A stretch of 64,000 nt of DNA. It comes from Geminicoccaceae bacterium. Lineage in GTDB: Bacteria; Pseudomonadota; Alphaproteobacteria; Geminicoccales; Geminicoccaceae. The stretch is taken from NCBI GenBank assembly GCA_028279345.1, contig JANQNY010000086.1, positions 1 through 64,000 of the forward strand, in the 5' to 3' direction. Below, piece by piece: positions 39,163-49,080 of this stretch. Every line of letters starts with the position of its first letter. Position 1 is the stretch's first letter. The translations under genes and the position numbers were made by a program. A model generated the notes under the pieces. The model ran no database searches. It worked only from the letters and a program-made list of their open reading frames with translations, and was not told where the DNA came from.

Positions 39163-40188
39163 ATGCTCAACTGTGGTCGTTTGGCGTGTGCGGTCGGGCT
39201 TGTTCTTGGTCTGAGTGTCGCACCGGGCGCTGCGGCGGATCTTCAGTCGGTGGTCGCCTTCGGCGACAATCCGGGCGAACTGGAGATGTTCGTCTATGCA
39301 CCCGCCGAGGTCCCGCTCGGCGCGCCGCTGGTCGTAGCTCTGCACGGCTGCACACAACAGGCGGCCGACTTCGACGACGAGACCGGCCTCAAGGCGCTCG
39401 CCGACGAAGTACCGTTTGTTCTGCTGCTGCCCCAGCAGCGCGAGGCGAACAACAGCGAGCGCTGCTTCAACTGGTTCCACCCGGAGGACAATCGACCAGG
39501 CGAAGGGGAGAGCGCGTCGCTTCGCGCGATGATCCACCACGCTACGACCGAGTTCGAGACAGATCCTGGGCGCGTCTACGTCCTGGGCCTCTCCGCCGGC
39601 GGCTCGATGTCGGCTGTCTTGCTGGCGAACTACCCCGACGTCTTTGCGGGCGGCGCCGTGATTGCTGGAACGCCCTTCGACTGTAACCGGCCGACGTTGC
39701 TCACGGGCGGCTGGTGGTGGTTTCTCAATGCCGTCGGCGGCGATGCCGCCTCGGCCACCTTCGCCTGCGGTCTGCTAGGCAACCGTCCCACCGATCGCAA
39801 CGGTGCCGACTGGGGAGCTGCCGTGCGCATTGCCGCCGGGGCCACACCCGACAGCTGGCCCGTCGTCTCGCTGTGGCAGGGTAGGGCCGACAGCGTCGTC
39901 CACCCACGCAACCAAGAGGAACTCCTGGAGCAGTGGGCAAACGTGCACGGCATCGACACAGAAGCCGACATGACCGAAACCGTCGGTGGTGCCGTCCGCG
40001 AGGTCTTCACCGACGCCACAGGACAGCCGCGCGTTGAGACTTGGCGGCTTGATGGCTTTCCGCACGCGATCGCCGTCGACCCCGACGCCGAGCCTACCGC
40101 CTGCGGCTTTGTCGGCGCGTTTATCGAGGATGCCGGGATATGCTCCACGCGTCGAATCTTACGCTTTTGGGAACTCGTCGAGTCGTGA
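39163..40188 (+). CDS. Secreted PHB-depolymerase-family esterase
   Basis: A 341-residue alpha/beta hydrolase with a signal peptide (MLNCGRLACAVGLVLGLSVAPGAAA). The catalytic triad is visible: Ser in GLSAGGS (near residue 144), Asp in LWQGRADSVV and His in GFPHAIAVD. An HGCTQQAADFDDETG oxyanion region precedes them, as in the LpqC/PHB depolymerase and feruloyl-esterase-like group. Several cysteines suggest disulfides outside the cytoplasm. Polymer (PHB) versus small-ester substrate cannot be decided; no substrate-binding domain is attached. Bases 40189-40340 hold no gene. Confidence 0.85.
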   Translation: MLNCGRLACAVGLVLGLSVAPGAAADLQSVVAFGDNPGELEMFVYAPAEVPLGAPLVVALHGCTQQAADFDDETGLKALADEVPFVLLLPQQREANNSERCFNWFHPEDNRPGEGESASLRAMIHHATTEFETDPGRVYVLGLSAGGSMSAVLLANYPDVFAGGAVIAGTPFDCNRPTLLTGGWWWFLNAVGGDAASATFACGLLGNRPTDRNGADWGAAVRIAAGATPDSWPVVSLWQGRADSVVHPRNQEELLEQWANVHGIDTEADMTETVGGAVREVFTDATGQPRVETWRLDGFPHAIAVDPDAEPTACGFVGAFIEDAGICSTRRILRFWELVES

Positions 40189-40340
40189 ATGTGGCGGTCG
40201 GCCCGTTTGGGCGGCTCGTGCTCAGTGACCGAAACTGATCATGTCTCGATCAGCCCACCTGCAGATGATACGTGCTCATCGGTATGCGTTTGCGGTGGAC
40301 GGCGACCGTGAGTAAGCGGCTCGATGACCCGAGCCACACC

Positions 40341-40634
40341 TCAATGTCGGACCGTTGGCCGCGGCTCGTGGACCGTTGCGGGCTGCGCGCTTTCAATCAT
40401 GCTGAGCACCGCTTCCTTCATACCGATCTGGACGAGGCCCGCGAGAAAGTACACCGTGTGGTGTGCCGCGCCTTCGAAGTGGAAACGGCAGCGGCGCAAG
40501 CGATTGTTGCGCAACAACGGCAACTGATTCCCGCGAAAAACCAACTCGCAACGGTCCATCACGCAGTCGATAAACTCGTTGCCATCGAGTTCGACGCTCG
40601 TGTCGCTAAACGAGCGGGCCACGTAGCTTGCCAT
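40341..40634 (-). CDS. Small pentapeptide-like protein, function unknown
   Basis: A 97-residue protein from ATG 40634 with a strong GGGAGGGTGG ribosome site. It reads as a short pentapeptide-type ladder: ELDGNEFIDCVMDRCELVFRG and NNRLRRCRFHFEG, then a helix TVYFLAGLVQIGMKEAVLSMIES. Proteins with this pattern (a one-and-a-half-turn ladder plus helix) are widespread orphans of unknown function. It stands alone between the esterase and the SDR gene. The plus-strand frame across the same bases is judged a shadow. Confidence 0.62.
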   Translation of the reverse strand: MASYVARSFSDTSVELDGNEFIDCVMDRCELVFRGNQLPLLRNNRLRRCRFHFEGAAHHTVYFLAGLVQIGMKEAVLSMIESAQPATVHEPRPTVRH

Positions 40635-40831
40635 GTACCACCCTCCCAATCTGCCGCAACGGCTGCCGACGAAATTCAACCATACGTCGATTTGGAAGCG
40701 GCAGGTTTAAACTTTATATACGTGCCAAAGCTGTGTTTGTTCCAAAGGCGCAGCACACTCACTCACCGTCTGAGGTCTTTGGACCCGCGCTGGCCTAGCC
40801 GCTGCAAGCGTGATCGCTGAGCCTAGAACAT

Positions 40832-41539
40832 TCAGGTCATCACCTGGCCGCCGTCGACGTTGATCGTCTGGCCGGTGATGAAGCTGGCGTCGTCGCTAAG
40901 AAGAAAACGGATCACCCGGGCGATCTCCTCGGGCTCGCCGAAGCGACCGAGCGGGATGTCGGCGAGGAGCTTTCTCTTGGAGTTGGCGATCAGGCGCTCG
41001 GTCATGCCGGTCAGGATGATGCCGGGGGCCACCGCGTTGACGGTCGCGACCTCGCGGAAGCGGCGGGCGAGTGCGCGCGTCATGCCGACCAGTCCGCCCT
41101 TGGCCGCCGAATAGGCGACGTAGTCGACGGCGCCACGGCGGAAAGCCAAGGACGAGGTGAACACCATTCGCCCGGTACGGTCCGCCGGGAAGCGATCGGC
41201 CATCGCCGTCGCGAAGGCGTAGCCGTTGTCGAGGTTGTTCTGCATCACGCGCCGCCAGACTTCGGCCTCGTTGCCCAGTTCGGGATCGGGCTCGAACAAG
41301 CCGGCCAAGTGGGCGAAGCCTTGGATCGGGCCATTGACGGTGGCGAGCGCGGTGCGGCACGCGTTGGCGTCGGTGAAGGTTCCTTCCACGCCGATCGCCC
41401 CGAACCGGTCGGCAACCTCGCCCACGCCGCTGCCGGGGCGGTCGAACAGCATCAGGTCGCAGCCGTCGTCGGTGAGGATGGCCGCGAGCGCGCGGCCGAT
41501 GCCTCCGGCTCCGCCGCTGATGGCGACGACGCGTTTCAT
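40832..41539 (-). CDS. Short-chain dehydrogenase/reductase
   Basis: A 235-residue NAD(P)H-dependent SDR. Cofactor motif is GGAGGIGRALA near residue 9, DRPGS follows the second beta strand, the active-site set is Ser in VFTSSLAF, Tyr and Lys in YVAYSAAKGG, and the end is the usual TGQTINVDGGQ. Sequence is close to FabG-type 3-oxoacyl-ACP reductases, but the substrate is not given by motifs. ATG 41539 is used. Confidence 0.9.
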   Translation of the reverse strand: MKRVVAISGGAGGIGRALAAILTDDGCDLMLFDRPGSGVGEVADRFGAIGVEGTFTDANACRTALATVNGPIQGFAHLAGLFEPDPELGNEAEVWRRVMQNNLDNGYAFATAMADRFPADRTGRMVFTSSLAFRRGAVDYVAYSAAKGGLVGMTRALARRFREVATVNAVAPGIILTGMTERLIANSKRKLLADIPLGRFGEPEEIARVIRFLLSDDASFITGQTINVDGGQVMT

Positions 41540-41702
41540 GCGCCACCCGTTGCCGGCGCGGCTGGCCTTCGCGGCCGCTGCACGAGTCTACCAGTCGGTG
41601 GTTCGGGCGGTAGCGACATCGGCTCCTTCAACCCACCACGTGAGTATCGTCGATCGGGCGGTGTAGCGCCATGGCCTCGGACGACTGGCCCGCCGATCGC
41701 GT

Positions 41703-42149
41703 TCAGAAGCGGAAGCGGACCCAGCGCACCTCCGGCTGTTGGCGCGCGTAGGTCGGCTGGTCGCCACGGGCGGATTCCGCGGCGAGGTCGCGGCGCGACG
41801 CCCATTCGAAACGCTCGAGCTCGGCGCGGCTGATCCGCCCGTCGAGATTGGCGTCCGCCTCGAGGCGGGCGAGATCGATAGTGCGGAACTCCTCCACCGT
41901 GACACGGCCGTCGCGATCGCCGTCGGCCTCGTAAACGATGGCCGCATTCTCCTCCGCCACAATGAAGCCGTCGCCGTTCGTGTCGAACCGATCGAACGTC
42001 TCGGTGAACTCGACTTGCTCGATGGCGCCGTCAGAGTCGACGTCGAGGCTGTCGAAGCCGGCTCCCGGGGGTGGCCCGAGTTCCTCGCGTGCACAACCAA
42101 CAAGCGAGAGGATCAGGACGGACGGCAGCAGACCGAAGGGTGCGCGCAA
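41703..42149 (-). CDS. EF-hand calcium-binding lipoprotein
   Basis: 148 residues. A lipoprotein signal with lipobox SLVGC (Cys near 19) is followed by four EF-hand loops: DVDSDGAIEQVEF, DTNGDGFIVAEEN, DGDRDGRVTVEEF and DANLDGRISRAEL. Each has the DxDxDG pattern with an acidic residue at position 12, so Ca2+ binding is likely. The C-terminus ends in aromatic and basic residues. Envelope-located calmodulin-like lipoproteins are known in several bacteria, but a specific task is not. It lies 15 nt downstream of the MDR oxidoreductase. Confidence 0.85.
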   Translation of the reverse strand: MRAPFGLLPSVLILSLVGCAREELGPPPGAGFDSLDVDSDGAIEQVEFTETFDRFDTNGDGFIVAEENAAIVYEADGDRDGRVTVEEFRTIDLARLEADANLDGRISRAELERFEWASRRDLAAESARGDQPTYARQQPEVRWVRFRF

Positions 42150-42164
42150 AGCTTCTCTCCAGGC

Positions 42165-43187
42165 TCAGTCTTCGGCGACACGGACCACCAACTTGCCTCG
42201 ATTGCGCCCCTCCAGCAAACCGATGAATGCTCGGGGGGCTTCGTCGAGACCGTCTATCACGTCTTCCAGATAGTTGATCTCCTGGTTGCGGACGAGGGGG
42301 ACAATTTCGCTTAAGAAGCGCTCGTGCAGATGCGCGTAGTCCCAGACGATCAGTCCCTGCACCGCGAGCCGCTTGGTGAGGATCTCGCGCATGAAGAGCG
42401 GCAGCCGATCGGGGCCGTCCTGGGTAGCAGCCGTGTTGTAGTGGGCGATCGTGCCGATGACCGGGACCCTGGCGTGGGTGTTGAGGAGCGGGCGAACGGC
42501 CGCGAAGACGGTGCCGCCCACCAGCTCGACATAGATGTCGACCCCATCGGGGCAGGCGGCGCGGAGCCGGTCCGCAAGATCCGGTGCTCGATGGTCGAGG
42601 CCCAGGTCGAAACCGAACAGGTCGGTGAGCAGTGTCGCCTTGTCGGGACCGCCGGCGATGCCCACCGTGCGCAAACCGTACCGCTTGGCGAGCTGGCCGG
42701 CGAGCGAGCCGACCGGGCCGGTGGCGGCCGCAACCACAAGCGTTTCGCCATTCTTGGGCCGACCCAGCTCCAAGACTCCCGCATAGGCTGTGAGGCCGGG
42801 CATGCCGAGCACGCCCAGGAAGAGCTGCGGGGGCAGGCCCAGCGGATCGAGGGGCGGCACGGCGGTTGCCGGCAGAACGGCGTGCGACTGCCAGCCCACG
42901 GGCGCTCGAACCAACGTGCCTTCCGGCAGGTCGGGCGCGCGTGAGGCGTCGATCCGGCCGACGACTTCGCCGGTCATCACGTCGCCCAGCGCAACGGGCG
43001 GTGCGTAGGACGGTGCATCGTTCATGCGACCGCGCATATAGGGGTCGAGCGACAGCCAGAGGGTGCGGACTCGAACCTCGCCGGTACAGGGCTCCGGTAG
43101 AGCGGTGCGGTCAAACTGAAAATCGTCGAGGACGGGAGCACCGGTGGGACGGCGTCGAAGGAGGATGCGCAGGCGCTGGTCACTCAT
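42165..43187 (-). CDS. NADP-dependent oxidoreductase, MDR/CurA-like
   Basis: A 340-residue zinc-free medium-chain reductase related to prostaglandin/alkenal reductases and E. coli CurA. The N-terminus PCTGEVRVRTLWLSLDPYMRGRMND and the Rossmann part GLTAYAGVLELGRPKNGETLVVAAATGPVGSLAGQLAK are diagnostic, followed by GVDIYVELVGG. It would reduce alpha,beta-unsaturated carbonyl compounds with NADPH. ATG 43187, with GGGGAGA 5-11 nt upstream, is preferred over the longer frame to 43286. The EF-hand gene follows. Confidence 0.9.
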   Translation of the reverse strand: MSDQRLRILLRRRPTGAPVLDDFQFDRTALPEPCTGEVRVRTLWLSLDPYMRGRMNDAPSYAPPVALGDVMTGEVVGRIDASRAPDLPEGTLVRAPVGWQSHAVLPATAVPPLDPLGLPPQLFLGVLGMPGLTAYAGVLELGRPKNGETLVVAAATGPVGSLAGQLAKRYGLRTVGIAGGPDKATLLTDLFGFDLGLDHRAPDLADRLRAACPDGVDIYVELVGGTVFAAVRPLLNTHARVPVIGTIAHYNTAATQDGPDRLPLFMREILTKRLAVQGLIVWDYAHLHERFLSEIVPLVRNQEINYLEDVIDGLDEAPRAFIGLLEGRNRGKLVVRVAED

Positions 43188-43300
43188 CGATGTCTCCCCG
43201 CTGCTCGGGCTTTGACGGTGTTCCGGACGTGGGTCAAGGTTCGCCCCTTGTGTTCGACCTTCGTCCATGGCGTGATGGCGCGTCACCGAGGCGCCTGAAC

Positions 43301-43993
43301 ATGCTCACCCGAGAAAAGCTGGAGGCCGACTGGATCAGGCGCATGATTCGCGCCCAGGATCCGGCCGTCCACCTGTTGCCCGACGACGTGCTGGACGCCT
43401 CGCTCGAGGCGATCCTCGAAGGCTGGGACGGGCGCTCGCGCGTCTGGGTCTTCGGCTATGGCTCGCTGATCTGGAACCCCTGCATTCACGTCGCCGCCCG
43501 GGTCCGGGCGCGGCTCTTCGGCTATCATCGCGAGCTTTGCCTCTGGACGCCGCTCGGGCGCGGCAGTCACGACAATCCGGGTCTCGTCTTTGGGCTCGAG
43601 CGCGGTGGCTCTTGCCACGGCGTTGCCCTCGCCGTCGACGGCGCGCAGGCTCGCGACGAGCTGCGGCTGGTCTGGCGCCGGGAGATGCTGTCGGGCGCCT
43701 ATTTGCCGCGTTGGGTCCGTCTGCGGGGGGGCAACGAGGACGTGCGGGCGATCGCCTTCGTGATGAACCCCCAGCACGAGCGCTACACCGGGACCATCAC
43801 CGAGGCCGAGAAGGTGCGTGCGGTGGCCTCTGCGGCTGGCGCGCTCGGCACTTGCTACGAATATGTCGCCAGCACGCTCGACCATTTGGCCGAGCTCGGC
43901 GTGCGCGACCCACATCTCGAGCGGATCCGCCGTCTCGCCGAGGTTGAGCGTGGCCACATCGACGACGCGCTGCCGGCGGTCGGGCTGGGCTGA
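43301..43993 (+). CDS. chaC: Glutathione-specific gamma-glutamylcyclotransferase (ChaC)
   Basis: Degrades glutathione to 5-oxoproline and Cys-Gly. 230 residues from ATG 43301: substrate loop VWVFGYGSLIWNP near residue 48, GYHRELCLWTPLGRGSHDNPGLVFGLERGG, and catalytic Glu in the TGTITEAEKVRA stretch, then LGTCYEYVASTLDHLAELG. A longer frame upstream overlaps the divergent MDR gene and is not used. Convergence or coupling with argD (80 nt on) is weak. Confidence 0.92.
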   Translation: MLTREKLEADWIRRMIRAQDPAVHLLPDDVLDASLEAILEGWDGRSRVWVFGYGSLIWNPCIHVAARVRARLFGYHRELCLWTPLGRGSHDNPGLVFGLERGGSCHGVALAVDGAQARDELRLVWRREMLSGAYLPRWVRLRGGNEDVRAIAFVMNPQHERYTGTITEAEKVRAVASAAGALGTCYEYVASTLDHLAELGVRDPHLERIRRLAEVERGHIDDALPAVGLG

Positions 43994-44073
43994 CGGCAGG
44001 GCAGGCGCGCATCCGAGCCCGTTGACACGGGCGGTCCCCATGCGTTCTCTCCTCGCTTCGCCCACCTATCCCA

Positions 44074-45273
44074 ATGTCGAGACGTTCGATGCGCAACGCC
44101 GCTGTCCCGGCCGTCATGCCCAACTACAACCGGCTCGACGTGATCTTCGAGCGAGGGCGCGGCTGCGCGCTGTGGGACGCGGACGGGCGGCGTTACCTCG
44201 ACTTCGGCGCCGGCATCGCCGTCACCGGCCTTGGCCACTGCCACCCGCACGTGACGAGGGCGCTCACCGACCAGGCCCAAACGCTCTGGCACACCTCCAA
44301 TCTCTACCGGATCGGTGAGCTGGAGCGGCTGTCGGACCGGCTCGTCGCCAACACTTTCGCCGAGACCGTGCTGCTCACCAATTCCGGAGCGGAGGCGGTC
44401 GAGGGCTGCATCAAGCTCGCGCGGCGGCACTTCTGGGCGAAGGGCGAACCCCAGCGGCACCGCATCGTCACCTTCGAGGGGGCCTTCCACGGCCGCACGA
44501 TGGCCACGGTCTCGGCCGCCGGCGGCAAGAAGCTCGTCGAGGGCTTCGCACCCCTGTTGGAGGGCTTCGACATCGTGCCCTGGGGCGATCACGAGGCCCT
44601 TGAGGCGGCGACTACGGACGAGACCTGCGCCATCCTCGTCGAGCCCATCCAGGGCGAGGGCGGGATCCGGGTTCTACCGCCGCAATGCCTCAGGGGCCTC
44701 AGGGAGTTGTGCGACGAGCGCGGCATCTTGTTGATGCTCGACGAGGTGCAGACCGGGGTCGGTCGCACCGGCACGCTCTTCGTCCACGAGCAGGCCGGCA
44801 TCGTCCCCGATGTGATGGCGGTCGCCAAGGGTATCGGCAACGGCTTTCCCGTGGGCTGTATGCTGGCGACGGCGCACGCCGCCTCGGGGCTCACGGCCGG
44901 CACCCACGGGAGTACCTACGCCGGCAACCCGCTTGCCTCGGCCGTCGCCAACGCGGTGCTCGACGTGATGCTGGAACCAGGCTTCCTCGACCGTGTGCAG
45001 ATTGCCGGCGAGCGTCTGCGTGGCGGTCTCTTGGGTCTCATAGAGCGCCATCCAGACGTGCTGGAAGGCGTGCGGGGCCACGGGCTGATGCTGGGGCTCA
45101 AGCTCAAAGGCACGGCCGCTGCCTTCACGAAGTCGGCGCTTGCCCAGGGGCTGCTGGTGATCCCGGCCGCGGAGGAGGTCGTGCGCCTCCTCCCGCCGCT
45201 CATCGTCAGCGATGCGGAGATCGACGAGGGGCTCGCAACCATCGACCAGATCGCGCGGGAGGCGGCACCATGA
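44074..45273 (+). CDS. argD: Acetylornithine aminotransferase
   Basis: PLP enzyme of arginine synthesis converting N-acetylglutamate semialdehyde to N-acetylornithine. 399 residues: [18 protein letters not shown] near 46, [15 protein letters not shown] near 107, [28 protein letters not shown] near 224 and the PLP-lysine context [15 protein letters not shown] near 250. ATG 44074 and ATG 44089 are both possible; neither has a strong SD. The stop overlaps argF (ATGA), so the pair is coupled. Confidence 0.93.
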   Translation: MSRRSMRNAAVPAVMPNYNRLDVIFERGRGCALWDADGRRYLDFGAGIAVTGLGHCHPHVTRALTDQAQTLWHTSNLYRIGELERLSDRLVANTFAETVLLTNSGAEAVEGCIKLARRHFWAKGEPQRHRIVTFEGAFHGRTMATVSAAGGKKLVEGFAPLLEGFDIVPWGDHEALEAATTDETCAILVEPIQGEGGIRVLPPQCLRGLRELCDERGILLMLDEVQTGVGRTGTLFVHEQAGIVPDVMAVAKGIGNGFPVGCMLATAHAASGLTAGTHGSTYAGNPLASAVANAVLDVMLEPGFLDRVQIAGERLRGGLLGLIERHPDVLEGVRGHGLMLGLKLKGTAAAFTKSALAQGLLVIPAAEEVVRLLPPLIVSDAEIDEGLATIDQIAREAAP

Positions 45274-46154
45274 GCGTCAAGCACTTTCTCGATCTCGACG
45301 CGCTTGATGCGGCGACACTCAACGACATTCTCGAGCGCGCGAAGACTTTGAAGGTCGAGCCGAAGCCGCTGTTGGCTGGGCGCGAGCTGGCCATGATCTT
45401 CGAGAAGCCCTCCACGCGGACGCGGGTCTCGTTCGAGGTGGCGATGCGCCAGCTCGGCGGTCACGCGGTGGTGCTCACGACGGGCGACATGCAGCTCGGG
45501 CGCGGCGAGACCTATGGCGACACGGCCCAGGTGCTCTCTCGCTATGTCGACGCGATGATGATCCGCACCTCCTCGCACGGCAAGCTGCAGGCGCTCGCCG
45601 AGCATAGCGCCGTACCGGTGATCAACGGCCTTACCGACCGTTCGCACCCCTGCCAGATCATGGCCGACATCCTCACGTTCGAGGAGCAGAGGGGGCCGAT
45701 CCAGGGAGCCCGTGTGGCCTGGGTCGGCGACGCCAACAACGTGGCCACCTCGTGGATCCACGCCGCGGAACGGTTCGGGTTCGACCTGCACATCGCGTCG
45801 CCCAAGGATTTGGCCCCGGACCCGACGCTCGTCGCTTGGGCGGGATCGCGGCTCAAGCTGACGCGCGATCCCGCGGAGGCGGTCGCCGGCGCTGATGCGG
45901 TCGTCACCGACACCTGGGTGTCGATGGGCCAGCAGGATGCCGATGCGCGCGTGCAGGCGCTCGCACCCTACCAGGTGAACGAAGCGCTGATGGCCCGCGC
46001 GGACAAAGACGCCATCTTTCTGCATTGTCTGCCGGCACATCGCGGCCAAGAGGTGACGGACGCCGTCATGGACGGGCCGCGCTCCGTGGTCTTCGACGAG
46101 GCGGAGAACCGGCTGCACGCGCAGAAGGGGATCCTCGCATGGTGTCTCAGCTGA
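45270..46154 (+). CDS. argF: Ornithine carbamoyltransferase
   Basis: Makes citrulline from ornithine and carbamoyl phosphate. 294 residues. Carbamoyl phosphate motif STRTR at 48-52, HPCQ at 126-129, [12 protein letters not shown] near 150 for ornithine, and the catalytic [10 protein letters not shown] near the end. Length is slightly short but complete. ATG overlaps argD's stop. hslO starts inside its last 16 nt. Confidence 0.96.
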   Translation: MSVKHFLDLDALDAATLNDILERAKTLKVEPKPLLAGRELAMIFEKPSTRTRVSFEVAMRQLGGHAVVLTTGDMQLGRGETYGDTAQVLSRYVDAMMIRTSSHGKLQALAEHSAVPVINGLTDRSHPCQIMADILTFEEQRGPIQGARVAWVGDANNVATSWIHAAERFGFDLHIASPKDLAPDPTLVAWAGSRLKLTRDPAEAVAGADAVVTDTWVSMGQQDADARVQALAPYQVNEALMARADKDAIFLHCLPAHRGQEVTDAVMDGPRSVVFDEAENRLHAQKGILAWCLS

Positions 46155-47026
46155 GAGACCAACTCCTACCGTTCCAGCTCGAGCGGTCGGGGCTTCGCGG
46201 GCGGCTCGTGCGCTTGGGCCCCGTCATCGACACGATCCTGCGCCGCCACGACTACCCGCCGCAGGTGGCTCAGCTCGTCGGAGAGTTCGTCGTCCTTGGT
46301 GCAACCCTCGCGGGCGGCCTCAAATTCTCCGGCAGCTTCTCGCTCCAGGCGCGTGGCGATGGCCCCGTGCCTCTGGTCCTGGCCGACATCACCAACGACG
46401 GCGACATCCGTGCCTATGCCGACACACGTCCCGAGGCGGAAGCCGCCGAACCACGGCTGGACCGATTGATGGGCAAGGGCCGGCTCGCGGTGACCGTCGA
46501 CCAGTCGACGGTCGGTGGGCAGACCTACCAGGGCATCGTGGATCTCGAGGGCGGTACGCTCACCGACTGCATGCTTACCTATTTTCGTCGCTCGGAGCAG
46601 GTGCCAACCGGCATGCGGGCGGCCGTCGCCAACACCGATCAGGGCTGGCGGGGTGGCGCGCTGGTCATCCAGAAGCTGCCGGAAGCGAACCCGCACGCGC
46701 CCGAGGCCCAGGATGCCCAGGAGGACTGGCAGCGGACGATGCTACTGTTGGCGACGCTCACCGAACGTGAGCTCGCCGACCCGGCGCTCAGCGACGAGAA
46801 TCTGCTGTTCCGGCTGTTTCACGAGGAGGGTGTGCGCGTCTTCCCGCGGCATGATCTCGCCGTCGGTTGCCGCTGCTCACCCGGCCGCATCGACCGCATG
46901 CTACAGACCTTCTCCGCCGCTGAGCTCGACGACATGGCCGATGATGACACGGGCGAGATCGGCGTGACCTGCCACTTCTGCAACAAGACCTTCACCGTCG
47001 ACCGCGACGACTACAAGAAAAGCTAG
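46139..47026 (+). CDS. hslO: Redox-regulated chaperone Hsp33
   Basis: Zinc chaperone switched on by oxidation. 295 residues; the four zinc cysteines are Cys244, Cys246, Cys278 and Cys281 (CRC ... CHFC). The N-terminal body shows [29 protein letters not shown] and [18 protein letters not shown] 46139 overlaps argF by 16 nt; a longer frame upstream in the same phase would overlap more of argF and is not used. argF-hslO linkage is frequent in alphaproteobacteria. Confidence 0.95.
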   Translation: MVSQLRDQLLPFQLERSGLRGRLVRLGPVIDTILRRHDYPPQVAQLVGEFVVLGATLAGGLKFSGSFSLQARGDGPVPLVLADITNDGDIRAYADTRPEAEAAEPRLDRLMGKGRLAVTVDQSTVGGQTYQGIVDLEGGTLTDCMLTYFRRSEQVPTGMRAAVANTDQGWRGGALVIQKLPEANPHAPEAQDAQEDWQRTMLLLATLTERELADPALSDENLLFRLFHEEGVRVFPRHDLAVGCRCSPGRIDRMLQTFSAAELDDMADDDTGEIGVTCHFCNKTFTVDRDDYKKS

Positions 47027-47076
47027 ACGCGGGCACGACCGATCGCCCGCTAGGCCAAGCTACGAGGCACCGATCC

Positions 47077-48405
47077 GTGAGCCATGTCCTCCACCGCCAT
47101 CTCGCCGGCAGCTACCCGACCGCGGTCGCGGGCGACGGCGTCTACGTTATCGACGCGGAGGGTAGGCGCTATCTGGACGGTTCGGGTGGTGCGGCGGTCT
47201 CGTGCCTCGGCCACAGCCACCCGAGGGTGAGAGAGGCCATCAAGGCGCAGCTCGATCGGCTCGCCTTCGCACATACGAGCTTTTTCACTACCGACATCAT
47301 GGAGCGTCTGGCCGACCGGCTCATCGCGACGGCACCGGCCGGTATGGAGAAGGTCTATTTCGTTTCCGGCGGCTCCGAGGCGGTCGAAGCGGCGCTCAAA
47401 CTGGCGCGGCAGTACTTCTGCGAGCGCGGTGAGCCGCAGCGCGGGCGCTTCATCGCGCGGCGCCAGTCCTACCACGGCAACACGCTGGGGGCGCTCGCGG
47501 TCGGCGGCAACGCGTGGCGGCGGGCGCAGTTCGAGCCGATCCTCATCGACGTCGAGCACGTGACGCCCTGCTACGCCTATCGTGAACAGCGCGCCGGCGA
47601 GACCGATAGCGCCTTCGTCCACCGTCTCGCTGCCGAGCTCGACGCAACGATCGAACGGCTGGGGCCGGAGACCGTCATCGGCTTCGTCGCCGAGCCGGTG
47701 GTGGGCGCGACGATGGGGGCGGTGCCGGCCCTGCCGGGCTATTTCCAAGCGATCCGCCACGTGCTCGACAAGCACGGCTGCCTCCTGATCCTCGACGAGG
47801 TGATGTGCGGGATGGGCCGCACGGGCACACTCTATGCGTGTGAGCAGGACGGCGTCGCGCCCGACCTCGTCTGCATCGCAAAAGGCCTTGGCGCCGGGTA
47901 CGAGCCGATCGGCGCGGTGCTCGTGCAGGGTGCCATCGTCGAGGCCATCCGAGAGGGCTCGGGTTTCTTCCAGCATGGGCACACCTATATCGGCCATGCG
48001 CTCGCCTGTGCGGCGGCGCTCGCCGTGCAGGAGGCGATCGAGGAGGAGGGGCTTCTAGAGCGCGTGCGCGCTCTCGGCGCGCGGCTGGATGCGGGCCTCC
48101 AGGACCGCTTCGGGAACCACCACCATGTCGGAGACATCAGGGGCCGTGGCCTCTTCCGCGGTATCGAGCTCGTTCGGGACCGAGCGAGCAAAGTACCCTT
48201 CGACCCGACGGCGAAGCTCCACGCCAAAGTCAAGGCCGAGGCGATGGCGCGTGGCCTGATGATCTACCCAATGGGCGGCACGATCGACGGCCGGCAAGGT
48301 GACCACGTGCTCATAGCCCCGCCCTTCATCTGCACCGAAGCGGAGATTGACGCGATCGTCGAGCGGCTGGGTGAGGCTGTGGATGAGGCAACCCTGCACA
48401 TCTGA
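47077..48405 (+). CDS. Class III PLP aminotransferase
   Basis: 442 residues from GTG 47077. It has the omega-aminotransferase features: RRYLDGSGGAAVSCLGHSHP near 29, FVSGGSEAVEAALKLARQY, YHGNTLGALAVGGN, LLILDEVMCGMGRTGTLYA near 238 and PLP-lysine in VCIAKGLGAGYEPIGAVL near 270. It is of the aspartate-aminotransferase-family annotation used for beta-alanine, GABA or polyamine-type donors, and the true donor is not clear. 50 nt after hslO, convergent with vapC. Confidence 0.88.
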   Translation: MSHVLHRHLAGSYPTAVAGDGVYVIDAEGRRYLDGSGGAAVSCLGHSHPRVREAIKAQLDRLAFAHTSFFTTDIMERLADRLIATAPAGMEKVYFVSGGSEAVEAALKLARQYFCERGEPQRGRFIARRQSYHGNTLGALAVGGNAWRRAQFEPILIDVEHVTPCYAYREQRAGETDSAFVHRLAAELDATIERLGPETVIGFVAEPVVGATMGAVPALPGYFQAIRHVLDKHGCLLILDEVMCGMGRTGTLYACEQDGVAPDLVCIAKGLGAGYEPIGAVLVQGAIVEAIREGSGFFQHGHTYIGHALACAAALAVQEAIEEEGLLERVRALGARLDAGLQDRFGNHHHVGDIRGRGLFRGIELVRDRASKVPFDPTAKLHAKVKAEAMARGLMIYPMGGTIDGRQGDHVLIAPPFICTEAEIDAIVERLGEAVDEATLHI

Positions 48406-48414
48406 TGCGCCGCG

Positions 48415-48825
48415 TCACCCTTCAGGCGCCACTAGCGCCAGTCGAGGATAGTAGGTGCGAAAGCGGCGCGCGTCTCTGGTGAGCAGGCGGTAGCTGCGAA
48501 CCGCTGCGTGGGCGCCAATGTAGAAATCTGGCAATGCGGCCGAGCGACTGCCGCCGCGCCGCCTATATGCTACAAACGCTTTGCCGGCGAGGAACGCGGC
48601 CTCCCATGGCAGCGACTCTCGGCGGTACAAGGTTTGGGGCAGCGCCGCGTCCAGCGCTTCGATGGACGCGTAGGCTATCGAGACTTCCGCGAATACGAGC
48701 GGGTTGATGACCAGGGCACCAGCGTCCGCGGCGGCGGCAAGCTTGGCAGCGGACCAGCCGAGCCAATCCGGATCGGCGGTCGCCACGTCGATCAGGACGT
48801 TCGAGTCGACCAGCGTGACCGTCAT
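48415..48825 (-). CDS. vapC: PIN-domain toxin VapC
   Basis: Predicted ribonuclease toxin. The 136-residue PIN protein has the acidic triad pattern: Asp7 in LVDSNVLID, Glu47 in VFAEVSIAY, Asp100 in LPDFYIGAHA and a further Asp118 in LLTRDARRF. Its ATG overlaps the antitoxin stop by 4 nt, the usual antitoxin-first order. Targets (tRNA or rRNA sites) are not inferable. Confidence 0.88.
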   Translation of the reverse strand: MTVTLVDSNVLIDVATADPDWLGWSAAKLAAAADAGALVINPLVFAEVSIAYASIEALDAALPQTLYRRESLPWEAAFLAGKAFVAYRRRGGSRSAALPDFYIGAHAAVRSYRLLTRDARRFRTYYPRLALVAPEG

Positions 48826-49064
48826 TCGCCAGTGTCGCGCGTCAACGCCATGATCTCGTCCGTCGACATCCGCACGGTCGCGCTGCTTCGGAGCGCGCGC
48901 AGTGCCCGCTCGCCTCGGCCGAGACCTTTGCTGGCGTGGCCGGCACGCACGATCCGCACGGTATGCCCGTCTAGGAAGAACTCGACCTCAGCGCCCGGCT
49001 GTAGGCCGGCGCGCTCGCGAATCTCCGCAGGAATCGTAACCTGCCCCTTGCTCGTGATGCGCAT
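48822..49064 (-). CDS. vapB: VapB-type antitoxin (AbrB/MazE fold)
   Basis: 80 residues. The N-terminal swapped-hairpin DNA-binding part reads MRITSKGQVTIPAEIRERAG, typical of AbrB/SpoVT folds, followed by EVEFFLDGHTVRIVRA and a flexible toxin-binding tail. ATG 49064 is preferred over a longer frame. It would repress its own promoter together with VapC; a candidate operator is at 49081-49098. Confidence 0.88.
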   Translation of the reverse strand: MRITSKGQVTIPAEIRERAGLQPGAEVEFFLDGHTVRIVRAGHASKGLGRGERALRALRSSATVRMSTDEIMALTRDTGE

Positions 49065-49080
49065 CGACCATCTCCAGTTT

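Noticed and set aside
40272-40820. 182-residue plus-strand frame over the small pentapeptide-like gene
   Set aside because: The antisense frame has a strong Shine-Dalgarno and a recognisable repeat pattern; this one does not.
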